A stretch of 64,000 nt of DNA from Maniola hyperantus (GCF_902806685.2 NC_048539.1:3608501-3672500); one strand, 5' to 3'; counted from the first letter of the stretch, positions 23,201-33,843 are shown. Made by a program: numbers and translations. The notes: generated from the sequence alone by a model not told the origin.

Positions 23201-25265
23201 AGAATTGTATTTTCTTAGCAAGATATTTGGTAGGGTAAAGATAAAAAGTATGATGGCCATGTAGGTATAACTTAAGTACCTTCAAGGCGAGAGGCATCTT
23301 CTAGGCAAGCGCGTTCCAACTTAGACCTCATCATTGCTGTCCATAAGGCACCATTGTCGTCAAGCGTAACTTGTACTTAAGCCTATCGTGCAATAAAAAA
23401 GATGGTTTCTTTCTCAATAATAAACGACAACTCAACCACATTTTTGTAAACTTAAAATTCCAGACAAACGTACTAATCGATCGCAAACTTTTATTTACAG
23501 AAAACAAGACTCGAGAATGAAGGAACATTTAACCCTTTACCTTCTGTAAGTACTCTAACCTCCAGTCTTTTGTTAGGTAGGTAAGTACATATTATGAACT
23601 AAATGTTTTCTTTTGTTTCCTAAAAGCACTCCAAGGTCTCAATAGCCACAGGGACGCAGGTTCAATCATAGTCGGTTCCACTGTTTTTGATATTCTTAAT
23701 ATGTATTAAAATAATAGGAATTTCCTTTAATTAGTGTAGGTAAAAACACTTTAATCTGAATTTCTAAAAGTAAAAGGTGACTGTTTTATCAACGCACAGC
23801 TCAAACTACTGGACGGATCGGGCTGAAACTTGGCATGCAGATAGCTATTACGACGTAGGCATCTGCTAGTCAAAGTCAAAGTCAAATGATTTATTCAAAA
23901 TAGGTAATAAATTACTTTTTTGATGGTCAGATGTTGGATTTGTAAGATATAGTGGTGATAATTATTATGCAAACTTAAAACTAAAGCTAAAGGATTTTTG
24001 AAAATTCAACCCCTAAGCGGGTTAAATAGAAGTTTGAAATTTGTGTAATCCACGCGGACGAAGTCGCGAGCATAAGCTAGTAATATTATAAAACTAAAAA
24101 TAGATTTTAGAATCGTAGATTTCCCCAATGTCCAACCATAAATAAATGTTCTTTCAACAAGTAAACCTGTAATACCGGCTTCCCACGATGCTTGATATTG
24201 CGGACGGACGCGGACCAACAATCCCGCACCGACGCACTATGGGAAGAGTATCGTCCGTGGTAGCACAGACACGTCGTCATCGTCGTTCGAGCTTTGTGCG
24301 CGGTGCGTAACTGTCCGTGATCGTCAATCATGCACCGTGGGAAGCTAGTATAATACGTAGAGTAACATTAGGGCAGATTTAACCGGGTGATTTATTGCCT
24401 CAGCTCTAATTCTCACCTTGCCTTTACAAGGAACAATGCCATTAAGGTACGAAAAGCTTAAAAGCGTTTGGGAGATCTACGAGATTTATCAATGCGGACC
24501 GGACTTTTCCTTACCTCAGTATTTTTTGTGTAAGCAATTGCTTTAGTCAAAGTCAAAGTCAAAGTCAAAGTCAAATGATTTATTCAAAATAGGTAATAAA
24601 TTATTTTTATTGATGGTCTGGTATGGTGTTAGATTTGTAAGATATAGTGGTGATAATTATTACGCAAACTTAAAACTAAAGCTACGAGGGTTCCAAACGC
24701 GCCCAGGTCTGAGAAGAGCCCACAACAAACTCAGCCGGGTATTCTTTTTATTATCAGTCAGTGATTTTTGGATTGAACCCACAGACCGCACCGACTGTTT
24801 AAGCTTCCTAACCATGTAAAAGAATAAGTATAGTTTTTTAGAGTGCGGAGCTGTGATTTTTGAGGAAATGTTACGAGAGCGAAGTTAAGTTTATTAAATA
24901 AATAATTAAAAAACCGGCCAATTGCGAGTCAGGCTCGCGCAATGAGGGTTCCGTACTACAGTCGTATTTTTTCGACATTTTGCACGATAATTCAAAAACT
25001 ATGATGCATAAAAATAAATAAAAATCTGTTTTAGAATTTACAGGTGAATACCTTTCATATGATACCCCACTTGATATAGTCACTCACTTCGAAAGTTGAA
25101 AATACTAATTATTAGTTCATGACCACAATTTAATTTTTTTTGTTTGATCTAACTCTTAATTCACGGTTTTCAGATTTTTCCCCAAATGTCAGCTATAAGA
25201 TCTACCTACCTGCCAAATTTCATGATTCTAGGTCAACGGGAAGTACCCTGTAGGTTTCTTGATAG

Positions 25266-25341
<76 letters not shown>

Positions 25342-28300
25342 CTAAGTGATCCTATAAGGGTTCCGTTTTTCCTTTTGAGGTACGGAACCCTAAAAAATCC
25401 TCAAAAATACGTTTAAATCCGTTCCGCCCACGTACTAGCTGATGCCCGCGACTTCGCACGCGCGGATTTAGGTTTTTAAAAATCCCGTGGGAACTCTTTG
25501 ATTTTCCGGGATAAATAGTAGCCTATGTCACTATCCAGGTCTTTAACTATATACCCATGCAAAAAATCACGTCAATCAGTTGCTCCGTCGCGACGTGATT
25601 GAAGAACAATCCAACAAACCAACAAACAAACACACTTTCGCATTTATAATAAAGGTACTGATAGATAGACAAAAAATAAGGAAATTTTCTTAAGAAAAGT
25701 TTTGTTACCTAGTCTTTAATCAGAACTCAATTCATTATGCAGAGAAGGGCCTTCCAATATGACCCTCGAGAAATATCTTCTATAATTGGCGTGCCATCCA
25801 GACCCAGTCATTTGCCAGAAGCGGAACCCATTCTACCAGGTCACACGTTGCTGCGACCAGCGCTGGGCATGCTGAAGTCTGCAGTCAAGTTCCCACATAG
25901 GGAGTTGGAAGACGGTGCTGGTGTTTATGGGAATATTGATAATTTGGGGATAAGGTCAGTTACTTCTAAAAAACCGTAGTGCGAGTCAGACTCGCGCTCC
26001 GAGGGTTCCGTATGACAGCCGTATTTTTTCGACATTTTGTACGATGAATCAAAAACTATTATGCATACAAATAAATACAAATTTGTTTTAGAATGTACAG
26101 ATAAAGCCCTTTCATATAATACCCTACTTGGTATAGTACATAATATCTCACTTTGAAAATTGAATTTGTCGAAGAACATTTTTTTTTTGCCATGTAACCA
26201 TAAATTCACGGTTTTCGGATGTATTCCTTTACTCGTGCTGTAAAGCTTGCCTATCTACTAAATTGCGTGATTCTAGGCATCGATATAAATGAGAAGATAT
26301 GCCCAAGCGAGCAAAATTTTTCACGATTTTGGAACCAAATAAATCAACGTCACCTCTTAGATACTAATGAACGACCCGTTTCAAATCCAGACGTCACTGA
26401 GGTTGCATTGGTGCTAAAGCACCACTGAGTCGGTGCCATTTTGTTTGTTCAATGGCCCTGTCCATACGAAGTAATATATAAGTCCCCTAAAGGTAACCCT
26501 AAAGGTTTTCTTGACAACCACAACAGTCACGTCTTGGGCGCACCAGCATCCCGCATCCATAACACGCAGGTGTGGCCGTAGTCAATATAAGATTAACCTC
26601 ATCTTAAAGTATAGAAAGAAAGAAAGAAAGAAAGAAAGAAAAGACGTTTATTTATGCAATTGTGCCACACATTACAACTTAAAGCTAAGAGCTGGTTATT
26701 CCGGCGATTCTTCCACCTGAGAACAAGCAAAAGAAGCGCCGGAACAAACTGTCATATTGTGTGGCACAACCCGAAAAAAGGGTCCCAGCTCAGCATTATG
26801 CTGTATGCCTTGTTGCACAAGAACATACAGCGCTGATTTTCAGCTGGTATATAGAGTATAGAGCTGGTATAGAGGTAAAATTGTACAAGAAACCGGGGCT
26901 AGCTGATAAAATCTTGTGTGAAATAATTTCAATAGTTCACCAAGCGAAGCGAAGTCTCCGAGTCTAATTAGGTGAATTTGCATTTGTCCGTCCGTCTGTC
27001 AGTTTCAGAACTTCAGAATGAATGCATATAATTACTTCAAATTCACAAATAACATGTAAATCATAATAGCTCCAAGGCTAATACTAACTTTATTCAAGTA
27101 CTTGCTGATGCCCGCGACTTCGTCCGCGTGGAATTAGGTTTTTTAAAAGTCCCGTTGGAACTCTTTCGGGATAAAAGCCCTTTACTGTTATCTCACCTGG
27201 TGGTAAGTGATGATGTAATCTAAGAAGGATGCGGGCTAACCTGGAAGGGATATGACAGTATTTATTAAACCCATTCACCGCCTGAATCCAGCGGCGCAAG
27301 ACCGTGGCGTGTAGAAGTCCCTACAAGAGACAGTGTGCAGTGGACATCTATTGGTTGATGATGATTAAACCCATACCTTTTTGTGGTAACTAATCACGGC
27401 TGAAGCCTCCCACCACCGGACCAGACCAGAAATTTAGAAATTATAAAATTCAACCCCCCTGCCGGGAATTGAACCCGGGACCTACCACTAACAGCGTTGA
27501 CCACTGCACCAGGGCACTGCAAATTATAAATATTCTGTTACCGTTCTACAGATACGATTCCCGTAATGAGCGGCTAATGTATTCAGGCTTCAGGAGGTTC
27601 CCCTCGGATTACATTATGGTGAGGCGAATTATCATTTGTATCAGGTATTTCAGCTTTCTTCCTTTATTTATTAAACATAATAATATGTTGTTTAAACTAT
27701 GCGAATATAAAAGTATACTTTACAGTAAAACGTACTAAGAAGTCTCTAACCCCAAAAGATTAGATCTCTGGAGGACAGATTGAATCACAATGTTATTTCT
27801 CTATTGTTCTGTGGTTAGTATAAACTATAAAAGTATAAAATCTTGATAATTTTAAATACGTATCAAAATTGCGGAGCGGCGATTCCAACCTAGAAGACGT
27901 AGGTTCGAATCCTGCCGGTCTGCAATTTTTGGTATGTTTAATAAATAATAATAAATACACTTCATTTGCACAACCACAAGAAGGATTACATTAAAGAATA
28001 AAAAACACAAACAGAAGGAAGATACAAAAGGCGGCCTGATCGCTAATTAGCGATCTCTACTAGGCAACCTTAAAGATTGGAAAATATAAGGAAAATTAGA
28101 CTGTATTTAAAATTATTTAGAAATTTCCTTGAGGTGTAGGTAAAAACACTATAAAAACTATAAAATATGAAATCTTGAGTTTTAATATTTCTAGTTTGTG
28201 AAATTTATTTTGGTCTAGATCTAACCTTGCGGGCTCTTAGCTTTTATTAATACCTACTGAAATATAAAACAAGTACCTACCTACCTAATTAATTAAAAAT

Positions 28301-31300
28301 ATATCTAGGAACTTACCTATATCTAAATCTTTTACAACTATTACTAATTGCATTTTTAAGGTCATACCATCACCTTCACAAGTTAAACACGAAAAGCCAA
28401 GGTAGGTAATAATCATATTATTATTATTTTGTTATGATAATAATTATCTTTTTTTTTAATAAATTAACATTCAGTTCATATGAACTGAATGTTAATTTAT
28501 TAAAAAAAAGGTTTATTTATATAAATATTTTGAAAATTTCAAGGTTCAAATTGAAATCAGCAGTCCTGGACTTGGTAAGTTACTCTTGCTACATTAGTAG
28601 GTCCTGAATGTTACTATATTATAAGAAAATAAAAAGGAATCTCAAAAATAAACTAACATACTTTAAATCTTATAAAAATCATAGTAAAACAAAACTGAAA
28701 TAAAATAAAATTCATACTATTTTATTATAATATTATATTAATACAATATGTCTGCCAAAGGAGACCGACCAGTTTTAGGCCCAGTCTTGGCCACAGTCTT
28801 GTTACAGAAAAAAAATATTTGAAAAATCCTTTATTTATGATAAACCAAAATCACGAAAAATAATTTGAATTTACAGTTGCTAAATATAGAAAAATATTAA
28901 CGGAAATGTCTGTGTTTTTGTTTAGATTATAGTTGATAGTAGAATGGTGTACAGTAGAATTTGGTATTATTTTATGTTGGATTATTTTATGTACTTAAAG
29001 AAAACCAATCTAAATAGTTCACTAGTCGTCAAATTTTTATTACTTGATTGATAATTGTAAAAATATTGTTCAAATAACACATTATATAACACAAACTAAG
29101 CATTGGTCTGAGCTCATATATTTTGATTATGCAATTGTCACTAAAACTGAAACTAGAGCAGTCTATTAGAGATATTTTTACCTAACAAATGACACTAATT
29201 TGGAACTTGTAACGGTTCATCAATTTCTGGGCCCAACGATGTGTGTGAGATGGTCGGTCTCCTTTCAATACAATTGTATAACTGGATGCAACCGAAAAGT
29301 TATCAAGTATTTGCCAATTATACGGAATGACAGCATACGAACAAAGGAACTTACTAAGAACCTAATAAACACTTTTAAAAATTGTGTAAAATGTAGGTAC
29401 GTCAAGATAACCATCCTACAATAATTCCGTTACCCCAGGACAGACAGGCGAAGGCAAAAAATGAAATTCTAAAGATATTAAAGAAGTTGAACATCCCCGC
29501 GCTCAAAGGGTAAGACTTAATTATGATTCACTTTCGACGCTATTTTCTTTGGAAATTCCTTCATTAGCCCGAGGAATAGAGGGTAAATAAGATAACGGAC
29601 TTCATTTTCAGCGTCAAGGTCCTCATTGCTACTGAAAATGGAAATCATTTAGTAAGTTTTTAAATTATTATGTACTAAGTAGATGATGCCCGCGACTTCG
29701 TCCGCGTGGATTTAGGTTTTCAAAAATACCGTGGGAACTCTTTAATTTTCCTGGATAAAAAGTAACCTATGTCACTCTCCAGGTCTTACACTATACCCAT
29801 GCAAAAAATAACGTCGATCCGTTGCTCCGTTGCGACGTGATTGAAGGACAAACCAATAAACCAACAAACAAACACACTTTCGCATTTATAATAATATGGG
29901 TAGTGACTAGCTGACGCCTGTGACTTCGTCCGCGTGGATTTAGGTTTTTAACAATCCCGTGAAAACTTTGGTTTTCCGGGATAAAACGTAGCCTATGTCA
30001 CACTCCAGGTCTTTGACTATACCCATGCAAAAAATCACGTCAATCCGTTGCGACGTGATTAAAGGACAAACCAACAAACCAATAAACCAACAAATCAACA
30101 AACAAACACACTTTTGCATTTATAATAAGGGTACATACTGATAAGGGTATTGATTAATTCCAAAATCAACCAGGCTAAGAATTATATCCGTGACTTCAAT
30201 AAAGGAGCATCCCGCTGCCCTAGAAAGATTTTCAAGTAGGTACTAATTTGCATTAATAAAAGCTTCCTAAATCAATGACCATTATTTTTTTATGATTACA
30301 TTTTACAGAAAAGCGTGGGTAAATCCTCGGAAAAATATCCTTCTTATTACTTGTAAGTACACTTGTGTACAATTATTACTGTTTTTTAGACCTAGGCTCT
30401 ATTTTATTTACAAATAATTAAACTAGATTTTTTCCGCGACTACGTATCTCCTACTATCTACGTTGTTTTATGATTTTTAAAGATCTCATTTGAATTTACA
30501 TTTTACTGGGGGCCAACATTATAAATAGAACCTACATAATATTAGTATATTTAGGTTTCTAAAATGAAATCTGCAATTTTCCGGGACTACTAGTAGCCTA
30601 CGTCCTTTCTTGGGTTCACAAAACTTTGTCAAAATCGGCTAAACGGGTGAGCTGTGAAAAGCCGGCAGACAGACAGACACACACTTTCGCATTTATAATT
30701 TCAATATGAAAGTATGGATTACATCCATGCCACGTATTCGCCATCCTCCACTTCTATGCCTACGAATCAACAGTGCTCATGGTACGATTACACCTAACGA
30801 GTATAGTGGCGAGTCAGTGTCCTCGGCCGAGTACTCGGTTGGTAATAAACACTTACATACGAGTGCTCGACGCAATTTCAAAATACGTAATAAACGGCCA
30901 CCACAGCCCTGTCTCGGCCGAGTGACGTCATTGTCTCGCTTCACTACTCGGTAGGTGTAATCAGCCCATTAGAGACAAATTGGATATTTTGGATACCTAC
31001 ATACATTGACACTCACAAAATATTACATGTAATAAAGTTTTGTATTCACTTACAGAAACGAGAATACACCAAATGTAAGTCCGGAATGTATAACTTGTTT
31101 GTTGAAATACCTACTATTAAAGTAGTATTTTTAGAGTCCCGTACCTCAAAAGGAAATTAAATATTCTAATACTCTAATTTGCAAACTAATATGTTTTCAT
31201 TAGTTGAATGTGTCAGGACAAAATACATTTAAGACCAATAAATAAACAAATTGAATAAAAAGACCAATTTATTGTACCACATTCTGGCAAATAAAATCTA

Positions 31301-33843
31301 TTTTCATTTCCATTTGCTTTTGTGTCAGGGACATGATTTAGTGATGAAGTTAGTTCAAACCATATAGGAGGGGATATTTTTAGGGTTCCGTACCTCAAAA
31401 AGAAAAACGGAACCCTGATAGGATCACTTTGTTGTCTGTCTGTCTGTCGGTCTGTTAAGAAACCTACAGGGTACTTCCCGTTGACCTAGAATCATGAAAT
31501 TTGGCAGGTAGGTAGGTCTTATTACAGACATTAGGGTAAAATCTGAAAACCGTGAATTCGTGGTCACAAAAAAAATTAAATTGTGGTCATAAACTAAAAA
31601 TTAGTATTTTCAATTCTCGAAGCAAGATAACTATATCAAGTGGGGTATCATATTATGAAAGGTCTTCACCTGTGCATTCTGAAACAGATTTTTATTTATT
31701 TTTAAGCATCATAGTTTTTGTATTTTCGTGCAAAATGTTAAAAAAATACGACTGTAGTACGGAACCCTCGTTGCGCGAGCCTGACTCGCCGGTTTTTTTT
31801 ATCTCGCCCGAGATTGCCGAGTTGGCAGAAAAGTTATTTAGATAAGCGCAATTTAGACTTGACGTTCCATTCTGTGGATAAGTTAGCAGAAACTCCTTCC
31901 ATTTTATTTACAAACTAGCTTATTCCCGCGACTTCGTCCGCGTGGACTACACAAATTTCAAACCTCTATTTCACTCCCTTAGGGGTTGAATTTTCAAAAA
32001 CCTTTCTTAGCGGATGCCTACGTCATAATAGCTATCTGCATGCTAAATTATTTCAACACGATCCGTCCAGTAGTTTGAGCTGTGCGTTGATAGATTAATC
32101 AGTCAGTCAGTCAGCCTGCCAGTCAGTCACCTTTTCTTTTATATAAATACTAGAGTATGCCCGCGACTTCGTCCGCGTGGATTTAGGTTTTTAAAAATCC
32201 CGTGGGAACTCTTTGATTTTCCGGGATAAGAAGTAGCCTATGTCCTTCCCCGGAATGCAAGCTATCGCTGTACTAAGTTTCGTCAAAATCGGTTGAACGG
32301 ATGGGCTGTGAAAGGCTAGCAGACAGACAGACAGACAGACAGACGGACAGACAGACACACTTTCGCATTTATAATATTAGTATGGATAAAAGTTAAGAAC
32401 AGCAATGTATTGTTGTCATATATAAAGCACAACACTAAAACATTAATATATTTTTGCATCCACAGCTGGTTTTCAATAATATAAATGAAGCAATTCAACG
32501 ACAAAACCAAGAATTTCCCATGAAGGAAACACTTCCTGAAAACCCTCCTAAAACCAACGCAATGGAAGAAACTCGTACAATTCCAGAAAACCATGGCGTT
32601 CACTTAGAAGAGACGAAGAAGAAAAAAAACTCATGGCTTCAATCGCTGGTATGTCTTCTTCTCTGCTATCGTAATTAAGTACTTATAGCTTATGCCCGCG
32701 ACTTCGTCCGCGTGGACTACACAAATTTCAAACCCCTATTTCAACCCCTTAGGGATTGAATTTTTAAAAATCCTGTCTTAGCGGATGCCTACGTCATAAT
32801 TGCTATCTGCATGCCAAATTTTAGCCCGATCCGTCCAGTAGTTTGAGCTGTGCGTTGATAGATCAGTCAGTCAGTCAGTCAGTTGGTCAGTCAGTCACAT
32901 TTTCCTTTTATATATTTAGATATGTTCATGGTGTAAAAACCATTGTATTTATGAAAATATTGCAGTTTGAAAGATACTAATTTTAACCATGTATTGAAGT
33001 GTTCTATGCTCTACTCCAAAAAAATAGCTATGATAGCCTAGTGGTTAGGACGTCCGCCTCCTAATCGGTGGTCAGGGGTTCGATCTCGGGCACGTCCTTC
33101 TAACTTTTCGGAGCTAGACCTACCTATTTTATAGTCGACGATGGAAAGATGTAATAACACTCAGTTGAATTTCCAGGATACATTCGATAACATAAAGATA
33201 ATGCAAGAGGCACCAGAGATCAACGAACTTGTACCTACGATTGATGATACCAACATACGGAAGTGGTGGTTTTATAATGCGGTAAATCTATGCATACTTA
33301 TATAACAAGACTTGTTCTGACTGGCTGACTGACTGACTGATCAGCAAACAGCCTAAACTGCAGCTGGGGTAAGAAACTTGAAATTTTGACAGTTGGCTTC
33401 TTCTGACGTAGGCGCTCACTAAGAACGGATTTTTTATAAATTCCACCGCTTAAATAGGAACGATAACCACTGGAGCCGGAAAGTACTAGAGTGGACACCG
33501 CGAACAACCAATCATAGTTTGGGTTGCCGTACAGCAAGATGGACCGATGATTTTACCGCTACCATTTTAGACTGCATCACCACTTACCACCAGGTGAGAT
33601 TGCAGTCAAGGGCTAACTTGTATCTGAATAAAAAAGGGGTGGCGGGAAATGGTTGAATGGGCATTGGGCAGGGCTGAGGACCGGGTATGGTCAATGGTGG
33701 CGCTCTTTGGGAAAGGTCTATGTTTAACAGGAAAAGAGAAGTACCTACTTAAATAAACAATATGAAGCATTTACCTACTTATGCATTCTTATCTTTTTCC
33801 ACAGGACGACTATCAACCGTTTTCAAGTGAACGACACAAATAA
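20271..33843 (+). CDS. micro-exon gene 2: unknown probably secreted protein, 310 aa (13 exons)
   Basis: Tandem paralogue of the gene at 4077-16831; function not recognised. Exons: 20271-20306, 23501-23545, 25743-25954, 27552-27618, 28361-28401, 28544-28574, 29439-29509, 29612-29651, 30309-30352, 31056-31074, 32466-32648, 33177-33281, 33805-33843. They sum to 933 nt, open to TAA, all introns GT-AG, phases 0,0,2,0,2,0,2,0,2,0,0,0. Exon 1 (MAANIKLFLMLL) has the same 36-nt length and phase as exon 1 of gene 1, but the hydrophobic stretch is short, so secretion is less sure. Exon 3 carries LPEAEPILPGHTLLRP, GMLKSAVKFPH and VYGNIDNLGI. Exon 4 (RNERLMYSGFRRFP) aligns with TRQRLLYTNFRKAE of gene 1. 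Exon 11 is Glu/Lys/Asn-rich, exon 12 ends KWWFYNA, and the last exon reads DDYQPFSSERHK. Exons 2, 5, 6 and 10 are the weakest calls. Confidence 0.75.
20836..21053 (+). repeat. family A1 repeat
   Basis: 'ctagatgatgcccgtgaatttgtccgcgtgga' head, 'ttttccgggataaaaa', 'ccttccccgggatgcaa', 'gtcaaaatcggttaaacggttgggccgtgaaaggctagcagacagaca', and 'cacactttcgcatttataatattagtat' end. It lies in intron 1 of micro-exon gene 2. Confidence 0.8.
21055..21170 (+). repeat. hairpin-containing short repeat, copy 1
   Basis: About 110 bp beginning 'aaatggcaccgcctcattggtgcttatgcaccaatgcaacctcagtgacgtctgga' recurs inverted at 26340-26455. The 'cattggtgcttatgcaccaatg' part is a perfect small hairpin. Confidence 0.7.
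21600..21748 (-). repeat. tRNA-derived SINE-3, 3' part
   Basis: It shares 'ctcagaatgaaaaggc... caatgcggactggcagac... aggcatgcaggtttcctcgcgatgttttccttcaccg' with SINE-3 copies at 39950-40200 and 49078-49390. The tRNA-like head is missing. Confidence 0.6.
21754..22316. repeat. family L repeat (family B relative)
   Basis: It begins 'ccgaccaagtgcgtggcgggccacgcgcagtgtagggttccgtagtcac' and ends near '(acgg)ac... ggttccttgtttactacggaac'. A G15-19 run sits near 21943. Related pieces are at 16617-16690, 19145-19320 and 55768-56035. Confidence 0.6.
22717..22875 (-). repeat. dispersed repeat, family J, inverted copy
   Basis: 'gtgggagggcgggcggtgtatttcgcatgctgcatgttgca' and 'ttggttcattgta' are the reverse complement of the copy at 1055-1375. 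Confidence 0.6.
22900..23148 (-). repeat. tRNA-derived SINE-3
   Basis: The minus-strand head has 'agtgatagcctagtgatta' (box A-like) and a box B-like element near 23085; the body ('aacattatggagaactctcaggcatgcag') matches other SINE-3 copies. Confidence 0.7.
23782..24082 (-). repeat. family A3 repeat split by a LINE tail
   Basis: The reverse of the A3 consensus runs from 'tttatcaacgcacagctcaaact' to 'gtccgcgtggatt... agcataagctagt'. It is interrupted at about 23874-23994 by a (CAAAGT)-tailed fragment identical in type to the 3' end of the LINE at 11131, a clear nesting order. Confidence 0.75.
24174..24353. repeat. MITE-like element, about 180 bp
   Basis: The ends are inverted: 'ccggcttcccacgatgc' at the left and 'gcaccgtgggaagctagt' at the right, with 'gcggacggacgc' and 'cgtccgtg' further inside. 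Only one copy is in the window. Confidence 0.5.
24544..24758 (-). repeat. 5'-truncated LINE tail (same family as 11131-13722)
   Basis: The (CAAAGT)n start and the following 210 bp through 'ccaaacgcgcccaggtctgagaagagcccacaacaaactcagccgggtattctttttattatca' match the 3' UTR of the LINE in micro-exon gene 1 nearly base for base. Confidence 0.8.
24908..25397 (-). repeat. family B repeat, complete, with (GACA)n expansion
   Basis: It spans from 'aaaaccggccaattgcgagtcaggctcgcgcaatgagggttccgtac' to 'cttttgaggtacggaaccctaaaaa'. The (GACA)n segment at 25265-25340 is the longest simple repeat in the window. It lies in intron 2 of micro-exon gene 2. Confidence 0.85.
25436..25660 (+). repeat. family A2 repeat
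   Basis: 'ctagctgatgcccgcgacttcgcacgcgcgga' head, 'cccatgcaaaaaatcacgtcaatc', and 'caaccaacaaacaaacacactttcgcatttataataaaggtac' end. It ends about 80 bp before exon 3 of micro-exon gene 2. Confidence 0.8.
25968..26285 (-). repeat. family B repeat, 3' half
   Basis: It starts 14 bp after the donor of exon 3 of micro-exon gene 2 ('aaaaaaccgtagtgcgagtcagactcgcg') and fades near 'attctaggcat'. Confidence 0.7.
26340..26455 (-). repeat. hairpin-containing short repeat, copy 2
   Basis: Reverse complement of 21055-21170 ('cacctcttagatactaatgaacgacccgtttcaaatccagacgtcactgaggttgcattggtgc'). Confidence 0.7.
26612..26870 (-). repeat. LINE-like 3' end with (TTTC)n tail
   Basis: A (GAAA) run of about seven units at 26612-26640 is followed by 'agacgtttatttatgcaattgtg' and a body with 'gtgccacacattacaac... 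ttgtgtggcacaac'. The layout resembles a 5'-truncated non-LTR copy on the minus strand. No coding motif survives. Confidence 0.4.
27104..27515. repeat. composite: family A head, SINE-C, RTE tail
   Basis: In order: a family A head (27104-27180), the SINE-C body start (27182-27275), an RTE-like 3' fragment ('gcaagaccgtggcgtgtagaagtccctacaagagac', about 27292-27365), then the SINE-C remainder with box B near 27475. The RTE piece was inserted into the SINE. All of it is in intron 3 of micro-exon gene 2, ending shortly before exon 4. Confidence 0.7.
27869..27925 (+). other. truncated tRNA-like sequence
   Basis: TTGCGGA and TCTGCAA can form a 7-bp acceptor-like stem with one G-U pair. GTAGG-TTCGAAT-CCTGC (27899-27915) is a good T arm with a canonical T loop. 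Only 23 bases lie between the acceptor's 5' strand and the T arm, too few for D and anticodon arms, so this is a remnant or SINE head, not a working tRNA. Confidence 0.5.
28450..28509. repeat. 60-bp perfect palindrome
   Basis: Centred between 28479 and 28480 (CAT|ATG), both arms match for 30 bases without mismatch or spacer: T8, AATAAATTAACATTCAGTTCAT and its complement. It lies in intron 5 of micro-exon gene 2, 35 bp before exon 6. Confidence 0.95.
29681..30140 (+). repeat. two adjacent family A2 repeats
   Basis: 29681-29900 and 29907-30140 each have the A2 head ('cgcgacttcgtccgcgtggatttaggttttcaaaa' type), the 'acgtgattgaaggacaaacc' region and the 'cacacttt(c/t)gcatttataat' end. They occupy most of intron 8 of micro-exon gene 2. 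Confidence 0.8.
30784..30968. repeat. MITE-like element, about 180 bp
   Basis: Inverted ends: 'gattacacctaacgagtatagtggcgag' and 'ctcgcttcactactcggtaggtgtaatc'. The interior is rich in 'ctcggccgag'-type palindromes and has one TGACGTCA. It is in intron 9 of micro-exon gene 2. Confidence 0.65.
31376..31800 (+). repeat. family B repeat, complete
   Basis: It runs from 'tttagggttccgtacctcaaaaagaaaaacggaaccc' through 'gttgacctagaatcatgaaatttggcaggtaggtaggtctta' to 'cggaaccctcgttgcgcgagcctgactcgccggttttttt'. Confidence 0.85.
31914..32385 (+). repeat. family A3 and A1 repeats side by side
   Basis: 31914-32150 is A3 with a (GTCA)n tail; 32153-32385 is A1 with a (GACA)n tail and the 'atttataatattagtatgga' end. 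Both precede exon 11 of micro-exon gene 2. Confidence 0.8.
32686..32915 (+). repeat. family A3 repeat
   Basis: It begins 38 bp after the donor of exon 11 of micro-exon gene 2; head 'agcttatgcccgcgacttcgtccgcgtggactac', (GTCA)n tail, 'ccttttatatatttagatat' end. Confidence 0.8.
33022..33140 (+). repeat. tRNA-derived SINE-3, head
   Basis: 'tagcctagtggttaggacg' (box A) and 'ggttcgatctc' (box B) are spaced as in a tRNA, followed by 'gggcacgtccttctaacttttcggagct'. It lies 37 bp before exon 12 of micro-exon gene 2. Confidence 0.7.

Noticed and set aside
24106..24331. Overlapping minus-strand ORFs
   Set aside because: Produced by a GC-rich MITE with inverted ends; no recognisable protein.
25186..25416. 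ORF with repeated Asp-Arg-Gln-Thr
   Set aside because: Translation of the (GACA)n microsatellite inside a family B repeat. The CLSVC-type ORFs elsewhere (for example 61341, 60772, 47521) are the same repeat read on the other strand.
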